The notes under the pieces: model-generated | Databases searched by the model: none | What the model was told of the DNA's origin: nothing | The model's input: only the letters and a program-made list of their open reading frames with translations | Position numbers and translations under genes: made by a program | Part shown: positions 45,257 through 54,808 of the stretch, in pieces | Position numbering within the stretch: position 1 is the stretch's first letter | How the letters are laid out: each line of letters begins with the position of its first letter | NCBI GenBank assembly: GCA_014058405.1 | Contig: CP047423.1 | Coordinates: 2,356,001-2,420,000, forward strand | DNA: 64,000 nucleotides | DNA from: Candidatus Nitrospira kreftii | GTDB taxonomy: Bacteria; Nitrospirota; Nitrospiria; Nitrospirales; Nitrospiraceae | Reading direction: 5' to 3'

Positions 45257-46427
45257 GTTGTTTCTCCATAAGTCGCACGAATTCTTCAAACAAGTACGCA
45301 GCATCATGGGGTCCCGGTGCCGCCTCCGGGTGGTATTGCACGGAGAATACCGGATGGTCCATGCACGCCATTCCTTCGATCGAGTAATCATTCAGGCTGA
45401 CATGGGTGAGCGATAGTTTCCCATAGCGTGTCTCGATTACCGGCGGTACCTTCGGCACTTCGCGAAGAGGCGCAGGACTCTGCACGGCGAAGTTATGATT
45501 CTGTGAGGTGATTTCAACTTTTCTCGAACGGAGATCCATCACAGGATGGTTGGCCCCATGATGACCGAATTTCAACTTGTAGGTTTTGAGGCCAAGGGCT
45601 AAGCACAGAATCTGATGGCCTAAACAAATACCGAAGATTGGATACCGGCCAATCAGCTCCTCCATGGCCTTAACCGCATAGGGAACTCCTTCCGGATCAC
45701 CTGGGCCGTTAGAGAGGAAAATACCGTCTGGTCGCAGCGCTTCAACCTCTGCCGCGGTTGTCCCAGCAGGCACAACCGTCACCTGACAACCCACATCGAC
45801 CAATCGCCTCAGAATGTTATGTTTGATCCCAAAGTCGTAGGCCACGACTCGCCGCCGTGTAGACCGTCCGTCGTCTCGCCCATTTGTCGAGGCCTCTGGT
45901 ATCCACTCGCCTGATCCTGTCGTCCATTCGTATGGACACGCGCAGGTGACCTCGGTGGCCAAGTCTCGCCCAATGATGCTGGGTGCTTGCTTGGCTCGAC
46001 CGATGGCTCGGTCACGATCCAAATCGACATGCGTTATGACCCCCTGTTGCGACCCATGCTCACGTAAATGCCGCGTCAAGGCTCTCGTATCGATTCCTTC
46101 GATTGCGACAACCTGCGCTTCCGTCAGCATTTCCTGAATCGTCTGCTTACTTCGCCAATTACTGATCAGACGACTGGCTTCCAATACGACGAAGCCTTCA
46201 GCCCATGATCGACGCGACTCCATATCTTCCGGTGTCACACCGTAATTGCCGATGTGCGGGCACGTCATGGTAATGATCTGCCCCTTATACGATGGATCAG
46301 TCAGTACCTCTTGATAGCCGGTCATAGCCGTGTTAAAGACGACTTCGCCGGCCGCCTCCCCCTCATAGCCAAGCGCACGGCCTTCGAATACCGTCCCATC
46401 TGCCAGTGCCAACAATGCCTTTTTCAT
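45249..46427 (-). CDS. carA: Carbamoyl-phosphate synthase small (glutaminase) subunit
   Basis: This 392-aa protein supplies ammonia from glutamine to CarB. The N-terminal domain has the conserved [19 protein letters not shown]. The class I amidotransferase part has Cys in [16 protein letters not shown], and [18 protein letters not shown] with the catalytic His and Glu. The ATG overlaps the stop of the DUF4149 gene as ATGA, so translation is probably coupled. It ends inside the sppA start region. Confidence 0.96.
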   Translation of the reverse strand: MKKALLALADGTVFEGRALGYEGEAAGEVVFNTAMTGYQEVLTDPSYKGQIITMTCPHIGNYGVTPEDMESRRSWAEGFVVLEASRLISNWRSKQTIQEMLTEAQVVAIEGIDTRALTRHLREHGSQQGVITHVDLDRDRAIGRAKQAPSIIGRDLATEVTCACPYEWTTGSGEWIPEASTNGRDDGRSTRRRVVAYDFGIKHNILRRLVDVGCQVTVVPAGTTAAEVEALRPDGIFLSNGPGDPEGVPYAVKAMEELIGRYPIFGICLGHQILCLALGLKTYKLKFGHHGANHPVMDLRSRKVEITSQNHNFAVQSPAPLREVPKVPPVIETRYGKLSLTHVSLNDYSIEGMACMDHPVFSVQYHPEAAPGPHDAAYLFEEFVRLMEKQHA

Positions 46428-46945
46428 AGCCCTTGCCCACCCCGATGGACCGACCGTTTCGTCTTGATCCCGATAAGAATCAGTCCCAAGACAAGGTTGA
46501 GCATATACAGCGACCTGATCGGCATCAAAACACGAAACAGGCTCTCCAGTGCCGCTTTCTTTGCCGTCTCATCCTTCGTTGCGAACGCCTGCGCTTGTAG
46601 CTCCGCAGCATATGGATGCAACACCGCGATAATGAGCCCCGCAATCATTACCATCACGACCAGCACGATGATCTCACTGCGTCCGACCGCTACCATGGGA
46701 TCCCCGATCCACCATCGAAACCACGCCGCGACACAGAGGATCACGCTCGCACCTATCACAAACCGCTGATATCCTTCGAACGCTCGTGTCAAAAACATTC
46801 CTCCAGAATCCTGTCCACCGAATGTGTTGAACACGGCCGGAATGACCGCCCCGCTCAGCACAATCATTCCTCCCACCCAGATAGTAAGAGCTACCCATTC
46901 CAGCGTCAGACAACCGACCTTTCCCCAACAGGGCACGTGTCGCAC
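46424..46945 (-). CDS. DUF4149-type membrane protein
   Basis: This 173-aa protein has about four membrane segments ([67 protein letters not shown]) with the N-terminal [18 protein letters not shown] characteristic of DUF4149. Function is unknown. It starts at a GTG 6 bp after the pyrC stop and overlaps carA by 4 nt, so it sits as a coupled link between pyrC and carA. The first residues (CWGKVGC) are uncertain. Confidence 0.8.
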   Translation of the reverse strand: MRHVPCWGKVGCLTLEWVALTIWVGGMIVLSGAVIPAVFNTFGGQDSGGMFLTRAFEGYQRFVIGASVILCVAAWFRWWIGDPMVAVGRSEIIVLVVMVMIAGLIIAVLHPYAAELQAQAFATKDETAKKAALESLFRVLMPIRSLYMLNLVLGLILIGIKTKRSVHRGGQGL

Positions 46946-46950
46946 GGCGA

Positions 46951-48237
46951 CTATCGCTCCGCGACGCCGGTCTCAAACACGACCTTGCCGCCGACGATGG
47001 TGACATGCACCCGTCCCTTGACCTTCCACCCGGCGAACGGTGTATTGCGGCTCTTAGACCGAAATTTCGTCGGATCGACTTCCCATGGTTCGTGCTGATC
47101 CACGATCACCACATCGGCATCTGCACCGACTGCAAGTGTACCCTTGTTCAGTCCGAACGCCGTCGCCGGTGCCGATGTCAGTTTCTGCACCGCTTGTTCC
47201 AGCGACAGCACGCCTTCTTCCACCAGTCCCAACGTCAACGGAAGCGCCGTCTCAAGCCCAACGATGCCGAATGGGGCCTCGGTAAAGTCTTGCTGCTTTT
47301 CCTGCGTCGCATGGGGCGCATGGTCCGTCGCGATCACATCGATCGTCCCGTCTCGCAATCCTTCCTTGATCGCTTGGACATCCGCCCACGTGCGCAACGG
47401 AGGGTTCATCTTGGCATGCGTATTGTATCCCCGCACCAACTCTTCTGTGAGCATGAAGTGATGTGGACAGGCTTCGGCGGTCACGTGAATCCCACGACCT
47501 TTTGCTTCGCGGACCATCCGAACAGACCCAGTCGTGCTGATATGTGCAAGATGGAGCCGGGCTCCGGTCAGCTCAGAGAGTGAGAGATTGCGCGCGACCA
47601 TGACATCCTCCGCTGCCGCGGGGATACCAGGCAATCCAAGTTCAGTCGAGATCAATCCTTCGTTCATGCAGCCACCTTCAGCCAAATGCAGATCTTCACA
47701 ATGGTCGACGACTGCGAGATCGAATGCCAAGGCGTATTCCATCGCGCGCCGCATGACCAGACTGTTCATGACGGGCTTTCCATCGTCAGAGATCGCTACG
47801 CAGCCGGACCGTCGTAAGTCACCGATTTCCGCTAACTCCTTTCCCTCCGATCCCTTCGTAATCGCACCGATCGGCAAGACGTTCGCAAGGCCGGCCAATC
47901 GAGAGCGTTCCAACATGAATTCAGTGACCGCTTGATTGTCATTCACTGGATTCGTGTTCGGCATGCAACAGACGGTCGTAAAGCCACCTGCGACGGCTGC
48001 GGCACTACCGCTTTGAATCGTCTCCTTGTACTCAAATCCCGGTTCACGAAAGTGGACATGCAAATCAACAAACCCCGGCATGACGACTTTCCCACTCGCT
48101 TGAATGGTTCGCGCCTCAGCCGGTGCGGGAAGATTCTGACCAAGCGCCGCAATTTTCCCGTTGTCAATCAGCACATCAGCGATCCCAACAAATCGTCCTG
48201 GGTCAAGAACACGCCCGCCTTTAATCAGAATCGACAC
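46951..48237 (-). CDS. pyrC: Dihydroorotase
   Basis: This protein of about 428 aa is a type I dihydroorotase. Zinc ligands are seen in FVDLHVHFREPG; later landmarks are CCMPNTNPVNDN, VVDHCEDLHLAEGG, LHLAHISTTGSV, AEACPHHFMLTEE and ATDHAPHATQEK with the catalytic Asp. I use a GTG with GAGGAG about 6 nt upstream; the frame extends further into pyrB, but the extension carries no family sequence. It catalyses carbamoyl-aspartate to dihydroorotate. It follows pyrB by 34 bp. Confidence 0.95.
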   Translation of the reverse strand: MSILIKGGRVLDPGRFVGIADVLIDNGKIAALGQNLPAPAEARTIQASGKVVMPGFVDLHVHFREPGFEYKETIQSGSAAAVAGGFTTVCCMPNTNPVNDNQAVTEFMLERSRLAGLANVLPIGAITKGSEGKELAEIGDLRRSGCVAISDDGKPVMNSLVMRRAMEYALAFDLAVVDHCEDLHLAEGGCMNEGLISTELGLPGIPAAAEDVMVARNLSLSELTGARLHLAHISTTGSVRMVREAKGRGIHVTAEACPHHFMLTEELVRGYNTHAKMNPPLRTWADVQAIKEGLRDGTIDVIATDHAPHATQEKQQDFTEAPFGIVGLETALPLTLGLVEEGVLSLEQAVQKLTSAPATAFGLNKGTLAVGADADVVIVDQHEPWEVDPTKFRSKSRNTPFAGWKVKGRVHVTIVGGKVVFETGVAER

Positions 48238-48271
48238 GGAGAGCTCCTCTCTGAGAAATATTCCCCATCCG

Positions 48272-49192
48272 CTAATTCGCTCCCGACATGAGGTACAAAA
48301 TTCCCATTCGCACCGCAACACCGTTGGCGACTTGGTCGAGAATGACCGAGGACAGACTATCGGCCACTTCCGGCGCGATTTCGACTCCCCGATTGATCGG
48401 CCCCGGATGCATGACAATCACTCCGGTGTCCGCCATCTGTACTCGATCAGCTGTCAAGCCGTAGAGCCGCGAATATTCCCGGATGGTCGGAAACAACGCG
48501 CGTCCCTGACGCTCCAATTGCAACCGAAGCATCATGATGACATTCACGTCGCGCAGGCCTTCGTCCATGTGGTGGTATACCTTCGGTCCGAGCTTCTCCA
48601 CACCGCACGGCATCATCGTCGGTGGCCCAATCAGACGCACTTCTGCGCCAAGCTTAACGAGCGCATAAATGTTCGACCGAGCGACTCGACTATGCGATAC
48701 ATCTCCGACGATGGCCACGCGCAGGCCCTTAAAGCTCATCCCTCGTTGGCGGATCGTATACAGATCGAGCAAGGCCTGCGTCGGATGTTCATGCCAGCCA
48801 TCGCCGGCATTGATGACCGACGACTTGACCCCGTTTGCGAGGGTTTCTGCAGCCCCCGCGGACGAGTGACGCAGGACGATAATGTCGGCTTGCATGGCTT
48901 CAATGTTCCGGGCCGTGTCGAGCAACGTCTCTCCCTTCACTACACTGCTGGAAGACGGCGCAAAATTAATCACGTCGGCACTGAGCCGCTTGGCTGCTAA
49001 TTCAAAGGACGTGCGGGTTCTCGTGCTTGGCTCAAAGAACAGATTCACAACCGTCTTGCCCCTGAGAGCCGGTACTTTTTTAATCTCTCGTCCTGTCACT
49101 TCCTTGAAGGAGTCGGCCGTTTCCAGGATGAGCATCATCTCATCCGCCGATAAAGAGGCAAGACTCAACAGATCTTTGCGCTTGAGGCTCAT
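48272..49192 (-). CDS. pyrB: Aspartate carbamoyltransferase catalytic subunit
   Basis: This 306-aa enzyme makes carbamoyl aspartate. The carbamoyl-phosphate motif [19 protein letters not shown] is complete. Other landmarks are [47 protein letters not shown] and [13 protein letters not shown]. No pyrI regulatory chain is adjacent, consistent with PyrR control and a type like that of Bacillus. It follows pyrR by 13 bp. Confidence 0.97.
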   Translation of the reverse strand: MSLKRKDLLSLASLSADEMMLILETADSFKEVTGREIKKVPALRGKTVVNLFFEPSTRTRTSFELAAKRLSADVINFAPSSSSVVKGETLLDTARNIEAMQADIIVLRHSSAGAAETLANGVKSSVINAGDGWHEHPTQALLDLYTIRQRGMSFKGLRVAIVGDVSHSRVARSNIYALVKLGAEVRLIGPPTMMPCGVEKLGPKVYHHMDEGLRDVNVIMMLRLQLERQGRALFPTIREYSRLYGLTADRVQMADTGVIVMHPGPINRGVEIAPEVADSLSSVILDQVANGVAVRMGILYLMSGAN

Positions 49193-49205
49193 AAGATCCT
49201 CCGCT

Positions 49206-49793
<588 letters not shown>

Positions 49794-49816
49794 CTATTCA
49801 GCGAAATTTCTAGACA

Positions 49817-49853
49817 TAAAAAAACCTCCTCACCAAGCTGAAGTGAGAAGGTT
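49817..49853 (-). terminator. Attenuator terminator in the pyr leader
   Basis: On the minus strand AACCTTCTCAC pairs with GTGAGGAGGTT around a short loop and is followed by seven T residues. It lies 45 bp before the pyrR start and downstream of the PyrR-binding element, as in PyrR-controlled attenuators. Confidence 0.85.
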
Positions 49854-49882
49854 ACATTGAAACCGGTCAAAGCCGGACTATG

Positions 49883-49920
49883 ATCCATCGTTGGCTCCTT
49901 GCCCACCTCACCGGATGAGC
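49883..49920 (-). promoter_or_regulatory. PyrR-binding RNA element (pyr leader)
   Basis: The transcript reads ATCCGGTGAGGTGGGCAAGG, close to the PyrR box UCCnGnGAGG-n-Unn-AAGG, and the flanks GCTCATCC/GATGGAT can pair as its closing stem. Binding of PyrR-UMP would stop antiterminator formation and allow the terminator at 49817-49853. Confidence 0.75.
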
Positions 49921-49935
49921 ATTAAAGGTTTCGTC

Positions 49936-49964
49936 ATCCTACTGAACCACTCACCCCCTGTCAA
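49936..49964 (-). promoter_or_regulatory. Sigma-70 promoter of the pyr operon
   Basis: On the minus strand a perfect TTGACA (49959-49964) is followed after 17 bp by TAGGAT (49936-49941). Transcription would begin near 49929, just before the PyrR element. Confidence 0.7.
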
Positions 49965-50021
49965 GCGATCGAAGGTACGTGTAGGAAGTTGAAGAATGAG
50001 GTGAGAGAAACTCCGTGCATT

Positions 50022-51257
50022 CTATTCTGGTGCCGAGAGAGCGTCTTGCGCGACGTGACCGGTCTGTGATTTCTCAACGATATTGTGGTGGATCTCCTTA
50101 GCAATGACGAGGGCCAGCTGGTCGGTGGATAGTGCACCCATGGGCAGCTGCTTCGTATCGGCATAAAAAAGATCGTCGGTGGCTGCTGCACGATGGAGGT
50201 TGATCAGAATTGCCGCTGGTTGGATCAGTTTTCCCGGCTGCCCGACCATCACCGCCTTATCTGCCGGTAACACTCTGGTCCTTGTCGCCCAATCCCGCTG
50301 CGCAATGTTCACGAATGTCACATTCCAGATCGCCCCGTTCAGAAGGCTCATCACAGCAAGCGGGGTACGCTCCAGAAATACCGGCTCTTTCACGATTGTC
50401 TGCAAGGCTTCCCGAACCCGAATATCGTAAAACTTCGTCGTGGAATCCGGTTGACTCGGCGCAACGAGGACTGTACTACCGGCTTCGTAGTACGGCTGCC
50501 CATCCAAACTCCGTTGATCATCGATCGTCCGTAGATAGGTCTCGAAGAGCTGTTGGAGCAACCGCACGCGCTCCTCGCTGGAGAGCGATCGAATGTCCCC
50601 GTCGGTTCGAGTTTTGGCATGTCGGAGATCTCGTTCGATAGAAACCGCCTTCGTCTTTGCACCGGTCTCCGCTTTACTGACCACCCATTGGAACTCTCGC
50701 GCCAACACCGGCGCAAATCGGTCAGCTGCATCGAGGTATCCACCCTCTTTGATCGATGAGGCACTGATCAGCAACCTGACTCGACCAGGTTTCACCGTCC
50801 GCACGACCAGAAATGGGAAACTCTTTCCCTCGTGATTGCGTACGCTCGGTTGAATGATGACGCGTTCGATCAGTCCCTTACCCACCGCTTCATCGAACCG
50901 TGGATAACCTTGCCGGTGCTGATTTAAGTAGGAGAATGTATCGATCGTTGTCCGAAGAGCGGCGTGGGCCAGCGTCTGATCAAGAATTCCACCAACCGCA
51001 CCTTCCATTCCTCTATCAACAAACACCCGAAACGAGAGCCCCGGGATCACATAGCCCGATTCGTAAGGATCACCGCTCGCCACTTCAGGCAGTTCTCCGG
51101 TTTCATAAGCAGCATGGTTAACGGTGTTTGAGAAACACACCGTCACAACAACAAGCGTCAGGACCAGCAGACTTCGGCGGATCCAAAAGACAGCGCATAG
51201 TGCCTGTACTCTGCCATACCGATCGAACAACGGAGTGTTCGCTCTTAACGTATTCAT
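50022..51257 (-). CDS. Unknown exported protein (411 aa)
   Basis: I do not recognise this protein. A hydrophobic stretch at residues about 28-47 (SLLVLTLVVVTVCFSNTV) after a basic region predicts a signal peptide or anchor. The rest is a mixed alpha/beta soluble region with one long basic helix (AGAKTKAVSIERDLRHAKTR). Near the C-terminus LALVIAKEIHHNIVEKS has two His but no HExxH motif, so I do not call a protease. It stands alone on the minus strand between pyrR's leader and a plus-strand ORF. It contains few Cys and no repeats. Confidence 0.65.
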   Translation of the reverse strand: MNTLRANTPLFDRYGRVQALCAVFWIRRSLLVLTLVVVTVCFSNTVNHAAYETGELPEVASGDPYESGYVIPGLSFRVFVDRGMEGAVGGILDQTLAHAALRTTIDTFSYLNQHRQGYPRFDEAVGKGLIERVIIQPSVRNHEGKSFPFLVVRTVKPGRVRLLISASSIKEGGYLDAADRFAPVLAREFQWVVSKAETGAKTKAVSIERDLRHAKTRTDGDIRSLSSEERVRLLQQLFETYLRTIDDQRSLDGQPYYEAGSTVLVAPSQPDSTTKFYDIRVREALQTIVKEPVFLERTPLAVMSLLNGAIWNVTFVNIAQRDWATRTRVLPADKAVMVGQPGKLIQPAAILINLHRAAATDDLFYADTKQLPMGALSTDQLALVIAKEIHHNIVEKSQTGHVAQDALSAPE

Positions 51258-51690
51258 GCAAGCAGGCTACCGCTCAGCGCTGTCACTGTCAACGCAAGGT
51301 GGCCGGGGAAAAGATGATGGGCGGGTCGCCTGAAGAACGACAGGACAAGACGATCCATAGCCTTGCTGAGAATTCCTACCATATGGCTCATAAGCAAGCT
51401 CGCCGTTGCTAATATGCTCGTTCAACAATAGCTGCGCTTAGTTTTGCAAGAATCAGCTTATCTCCTGCTGCACTCTAAATCCTACAGATACGGCCAGATA
51501 TGTCCGAACAGAGGACCATCTCTATCGATTCAGAAAAGTCATCGATTGGTCCCGTCTGAATCCAAAGTTATTGAAAATACAATGTGTGAGAAGTGACAAC
51601 TAAGTGGTATTCAATAGATTGATGGGTTGGCACTCCCTTTGCTCAAGTTTCAATTTTGCTGGTCCACCGTTGTCACTAAAGGAGGACACC
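51258..51690. other. AT-richer intergenic region, no gene seen
   Basis: This stretch of about 430 bp contains frequent stops in all frames and no RNA gene that I can recognise. A strong ribosome site (AAAGGAGG) at its right end belongs to the small ORF at 51691. Confidence 0.5.
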
Positions 51691-52053
51691 ATGGACTATA
51701 CGACAAGCCCCGTCATATCCCGCATTGTGTGGTGCCGGCGGCAAAGAGCAAAGGCGTGCACGGAAGCTGAGCTAGAAGCCTGGCGCGCCGAGGAAAAAGG
51801 TCTGAGGGATGCTGTCCTGCATCGAGATCATGTCAATACGTATCGGCACGGCCCAACATTTATACTTGAGCGATACGTGCTGGGTTTCCAGGATGCAAAA
51901 GCGCTTATTCGTGCAGCAAGGGCAACCCGCTTCGGTCAATCTTCCCGCAATCGAACGTACTCCCATAATCGGTTCCAATCAGAGAGCTGTCTGCACTATC
52001 CTATCCACTCACATACACTCTCGTGGTTCTTTCACAATAGTTCCAGGTGCTGA
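51691..52053 (+). CDS. Small hypothetical ORF with a strong ribosome site
   Basis: A 120-codon frame starts at an ATG with AAAGGAGG ideally spaced upstream. The first 85 residues look protein-like, helical and basic (CTEAELEAWRAEEKGLRDAV, YVLGFQDAKALIRAAR). The last 35 residues (SHNRFQSESCLHYPIHSHTL) look random, so the gene may be frameshifted or truncated. No family is recognised. Base use is less GC-rich than neighbours. The frame extends 29 codons further upstream without a ribosome site. Confidence 0.4.
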   Translation: MDYTTSPVISRIVWCRRQRAKACTEAELEAWRAEEKGLRDAVLHRDHVNTYRHGPTFILERYVLGFQDAKALIRAARATRFGQSSRNRTYSHNRFQSESCLHYPIHSHTLSWFFHNSSRC

Positions 52054-52078
52054 CTTGAGGAGCTGCTGTGATTAGCAA

Positions 52079-52777
52079 TCACTCATGGGAAATAGTTCTG
52101 AGGGCTTGAAGACGGCTGACACACTCCGGCCACAGGGTGGTAGGATCCTTATCGAAAATATTGAATGTATCCGCCGGTAAGCTACCCCACGCTCCTTGAA
52201 GCATTTCATGGTCGAGTTGCCCCGGCGCCCATCCGGCAAAGCCGGCAAATGCACGGAAGTATTCAGACGGCTTGGGGTGGGCGATGATACGTTCCAGGAC
52301 TCTGGGCGTTCCAAGATAGATGCCATCAACGATCCGCCGAGCATCGGGATAGTGTTCTTTCAGCCTGAATAGTAAAGCCATCTGCGTTCGCCCGACCGGC
52401 CCTCCAGCAAACAAGCGATGGCTCGTTGTCTTCAGCACGGGAAGATCCGATAACACGTCGGATAGCAGGACGTTCGTGGGTCGATTGAGAACGAGACCAA
52501 CTGTGCCGCCCTTTCCATGTTCGATAATGAGCAGGACCGTTTGTTCAAAGTTTGGATCACCCAGAGAAGGGCTTGCGACTAACAGCACGCCTCGTTCAAC
52601 TGACGATGGCGAAAATTCTTGCTGAGCCAGAGCTGAGAAGGCACACAAGATACTTATGCCTCCGGCGAGGAAAGTTTTTCCAACGTAGCCCTGGGGAGCA
52701 GGAAAAGACAGAATTTCACCTCTATTATCCAAGTGGTAACAGATATCGTGTCTTCCTCGTAAAAGCAACAGGCTCAT
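52079..52777 (-). CDS. YqgE/AlgH family (UPF0301) protein, probably exported
   Basis: The UPF0301 domain is complete: GVLLVASPSLGDPNFEQTVL, HGKGGTVGLVLNRPT, LFAGGPVGRTQMALL, FAGFAGWAPGQLDHEMLQGAW. Unlike typical AlgH proteins, it is preceded by a hydrophobic signal-like stretch (FLAGGISILCAFSALAQ), so it may be exported. The start is uncertain: the ATG used here has no clear ribosome site, and the frame runs further upstream. The family's function is poorly defined; E. coli YqgE is cytosolic and unrelated to alginate. It is divergent from the Sel1 lipoprotein gene. Confidence 0.8.
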   Translation of the reverse strand: MSLLLLRGRHDICYHLDNRGEILSFPAPQGYVGKTFLAGGISILCAFSALAQQEFSPSSVERGVLLVASPSLGDPNFEQTVLLIIEHGKGGTVGLVLNRPTNVLLSDVLSDLPVLKTTSHRLFAGGPVGRTQMALLFRLKEHYPDARRIVDGIYLGTPRVLERIIAHPKPSEYFRAFAGFAGWAPGQLDHEMLQGAWGSLPADTFNIFDKDPTTLWPECVSRLQALRTISHE

Positions 52778-52918
52778 GAGATGGAATGGGTGTGTCCACA
52801 GCGTTCCTCGAGTAGCGATCTCATACACTGTCTGTGCTAGACTGCCGGTGATCGTCGCCCATGAGTGGCACGCTATGATAGCCCTGTCGGCCGGATTAAT
52901 TGTAAAGGAGAAGGCATC

Positions 52919-53539
52919 ATGAAGGCCTGTTGGCAAGCGCTCGTCGGGGTAATTGTGACAGTGTTGTGTAGTCTATCAGGATGCATCGACCCGCCAACCT
53001 CTCCCTACGTAGATGTACGAGACACTGTGACAAGGATCGACGAACTGCGACCGGTGGCCGAGCAAGGAAGCGCCGAAGAGCAGTACCATCTTGGCCTGCA
53101 GTACGAAAAAGCAAGGCCGCGGGACCATCGAGAAGCCGTCCGTTGGTATCGTATGGCCGCGATGCAGCGGCATGCAGGCGCCTTCTACAGACTCTGCGCC
53201 CTATCGGACATAGGACGAGGCATACCCCAAGACTATCAAGAAGCGCTCCGGTGGTGCCGTCTGGCCGCAGACCATCGACATGGGGCAGCCATGTTTCTGA
53301 TCGCAACGTATTATGAGAAAGCTCGAGGTGTTCCAAAGGACGTGGTTCAAGCCTACCAGTGGTATAACTTGGCTGCGGCCAATGGGTATGAGGACGGCGC
53401 CAAATGGCGAGACCGTCTTGCCCGTGATATGACGCCAACTCAAATCGCACAAGCTCAATTTCTTGCGCGAAATTGGAAGCCGAAAGGCGAAGAGCCATCG
53501 CAGGAGCACGAGGCCCCCGATTCCTTCCAACCTGAATAG
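52919..53539 (+). CDS. Sel1-repeat lipoprotein, copy 1
   Basis: This 206-aa protein begins with a lipoprotein signal (VLCSLSGC) and an AAGGAG site. The body has three or four Sel1/TPR-like repeats: AEEQYHLGLQYEKARPRDHRE, AVRWYRMAAMQRHAGAFYRL, EALRWCRLAADHRHGAAMFL, AYQWYNLAAANGYEDGA. Sel1 proteins serve as scaffolds in envelope stress or secretion complexes. A second Sel1 lipoprotein lies 141 bp downstream, probably a paralog. The specific partner is unknown. Confidence 0.82.
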   Translation: MKACWQALVGVIVTVLCSLSGCIDPPTSPYVDVRDTVTRIDELRPVAEQGSAEEQYHLGLQYEKARPRDHREAVRWYRMAAMQRHAGAFYRLCALSDIGRGIPQDYQEALRWCRLAADHRHGAAMFLIATYYEKARGVPKDVVQAYQWYNLAAANGYEDGAKWRDRLARDMTPTQIAQAQFLARNWKPKGEEPSQEHEAPDSFQPE

Positions 53540-53680
53540 CATGCTGGGCCGAAGATTCTCAGTGCGCGCGTCTCTCGGCAATCTGTCCGCGTGCATGCCT
53601 GAACACCAACGCTGGCTTTACACAACACCGGTCCGTCATCAAAACTTCGTTCTTGAACTCACTCCCTTAGCCTGAGTAGG

Positions 53681-54316
53681 ATGATGGGCCAGCAGGTATC
53701 AACTTCTTTACTCTCTAGAAAAATGGTTCAGCGGCAGCTGCCCTACATGTTTATGATCCTCGTAGGGCTGCTTGTGATGCTGCCACTCACTTCAGGCTGT
53801 ACGGCTCCCCCCCCTGCTCCCACTTCTCAACCGCTCATCGGTGGACAAGAGGTAAGCGAGATACTCAAACGCGCGGAGGCCGGCAACCCCGATGCTCAAA
53901 ACCGAATAGGCGTGCTCTATAGCGAAGGGCGGGGCCTCCCACAAAATTACCTTGAAGCGAAGGATTGGTTCAAAAAAGCGGCTGATCAGGGCCATGCGGA
54001 TGCTCAAGTCAACCTCGGTACGCTTTATTCTCTGGGACAGGGCGCGCCCTACAGCGATCACATGGCCTTGTTCTGGTTTCAGAAGGCCGCAGAACAGCGA
54101 AATGCGCTGGCTTTTGCGAAGCTCGGCATGATGTATGAGCGTGGGCGTGGTGTACCGCAAAGCCTCGTTGATGCACACATGTGGTACAACCTCTCCGCGG
54201 CCTACGGTGAAACTCGTGCCGCCGAGGCTCGGAATGCGGTGGCAACTCGCATGACTGCCCCGCAGATTGCTGACGCGGAAGAACGGGCGAAACAATGGAA
54301 TCCTAAACAACGATGA
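53681..54316 (+). CDS. Sel1-repeat lipoprotein, copy 2
   Basis: This 211-aa protein has a lipobox LTSGC about 40 residues in, followed by a Pro-rich linker and about four Sel1 repeats (DAQNRIGVLYSEGRGLPQNY, EAKDWFKKAADQGHADAQVN, MALFWFQKAAEQRNALAFAK, AHMWYNLSAAYGETRAAEAR). Both copies end with the same MTxxQIAxAxxxAxxWxPK pattern, which shows common descent. The first ATGs lack a well-spaced ribosome site; an internal ATG 14 codons in is possible. Confidence 0.82.
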   Translation: MMGQQVSTSLLSRKMVQRQLPYMFMILVGLLVMLPLTSGCTAPPPAPTSQPLIGGQEVSEILKRAEAGNPDAQNRIGVLYSEGRGLPQNYLEAKDWFKKAADQGHADAQVNLGTLYSLGQGAPYSDHMALFWFQKAAEQRNALAFAKLGMMYERGRGVPQSLVDAHMWYNLSAAYGETRAAEARNAVATRMTAPQIADAEERAKQWNPKQR

Positions 54317-54325
54317 CAATCTGGG

Positions 54326-54350
54326 TCGGAGAGACCAGCACCTTCTCCGA
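54326..54350. other. Hairpin between convergent Sel1 and cytochrome c genes
   Basis: TCGGAGA and TCTCCGA form a perfect 7-bp stem with an 11-nt loop, 10 bp after one stop and 20 bp before the other. It lacks a T tract on either strand, so termination is unproven. Confidence 0.35.
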
Positions 54351-54370
54351 GTTGCGGAAATTTGGCAGGA

Positions 54371-54808
54371 CTAAAAAATTCCGGCTTGCTTCTGAAGCCA
54401 GCGTACGTATTGCACAATCCGATCCACGTCCTCAGGCGTGACGGCAGCAATCTTCGGCATGTCCCCGAACTGCCAATGATGGGCTTTTACCCCATTGGCA
54501 GCGGCTCGCTGGAACGCCGCGTCGCCATGATGATTCGGCTCATAGACTTTGTGAACCAACGGTGGGCCTTGAGCGGTTCCGATTCCACCGATGCCGTGAC
54601 ACATTGAACAGTTCGTGTTGAATTTCTGCTCGCCGTCACGTACCTCGGCTGGAGCAGAAGCCACCGTTCCGGTCGCCTTTGGTTCAACCCCGTTCTGGCT
54701 ACAGGCCTGCATCGCACCGAGCAGCATGACAAGGAGGCCAACCCGCAGCAGTTGTGATGACTTCATAGCGCGAAACCGTACAGTAAAAGAGATCGTGTTT
54801 CTCAACAT
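54371..54808 (-). CDS. Mono-heme cytochrome c lipoprotein
   Basis: This 145-aa protein has a lipoprotein-type signal (AMQAC near residue 35), a heme motif CSMCH near 68-72 and the later GDMPKIA with a Met that can serve as axial ligand; EDVDRIVQYVRWLQ is the C-terminal helix of class I cytochrome c. It is therefore a small membrane-anchored electron carrier in the periplasm. The first ATG overlaps the queC stop by 7 nt, which suggests coupling; a second ATG 14 codons in is an alternative. No oxidase partner is adjacent. Confidence 0.88.
   Translation of the reverse strand: MLRNTISFTVRFRAMKSSQLLRVGLLVMLLGAMQACSQNGVEPKATGTVASAPAEVRDGEQKFNTNCSMCHGIGGIGTAQGPPLVHKVYEPNHHGDAAFQRAAANGVKAHHWQFGDMPKIAAVTPEDVDRIVQYVRWLQKQAGIF

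Noticed and set aside
50022..51257. Metalloprotease from the KEIHH sequence
   Set aside because: It is not HExxH and no third ligand motif is visible.
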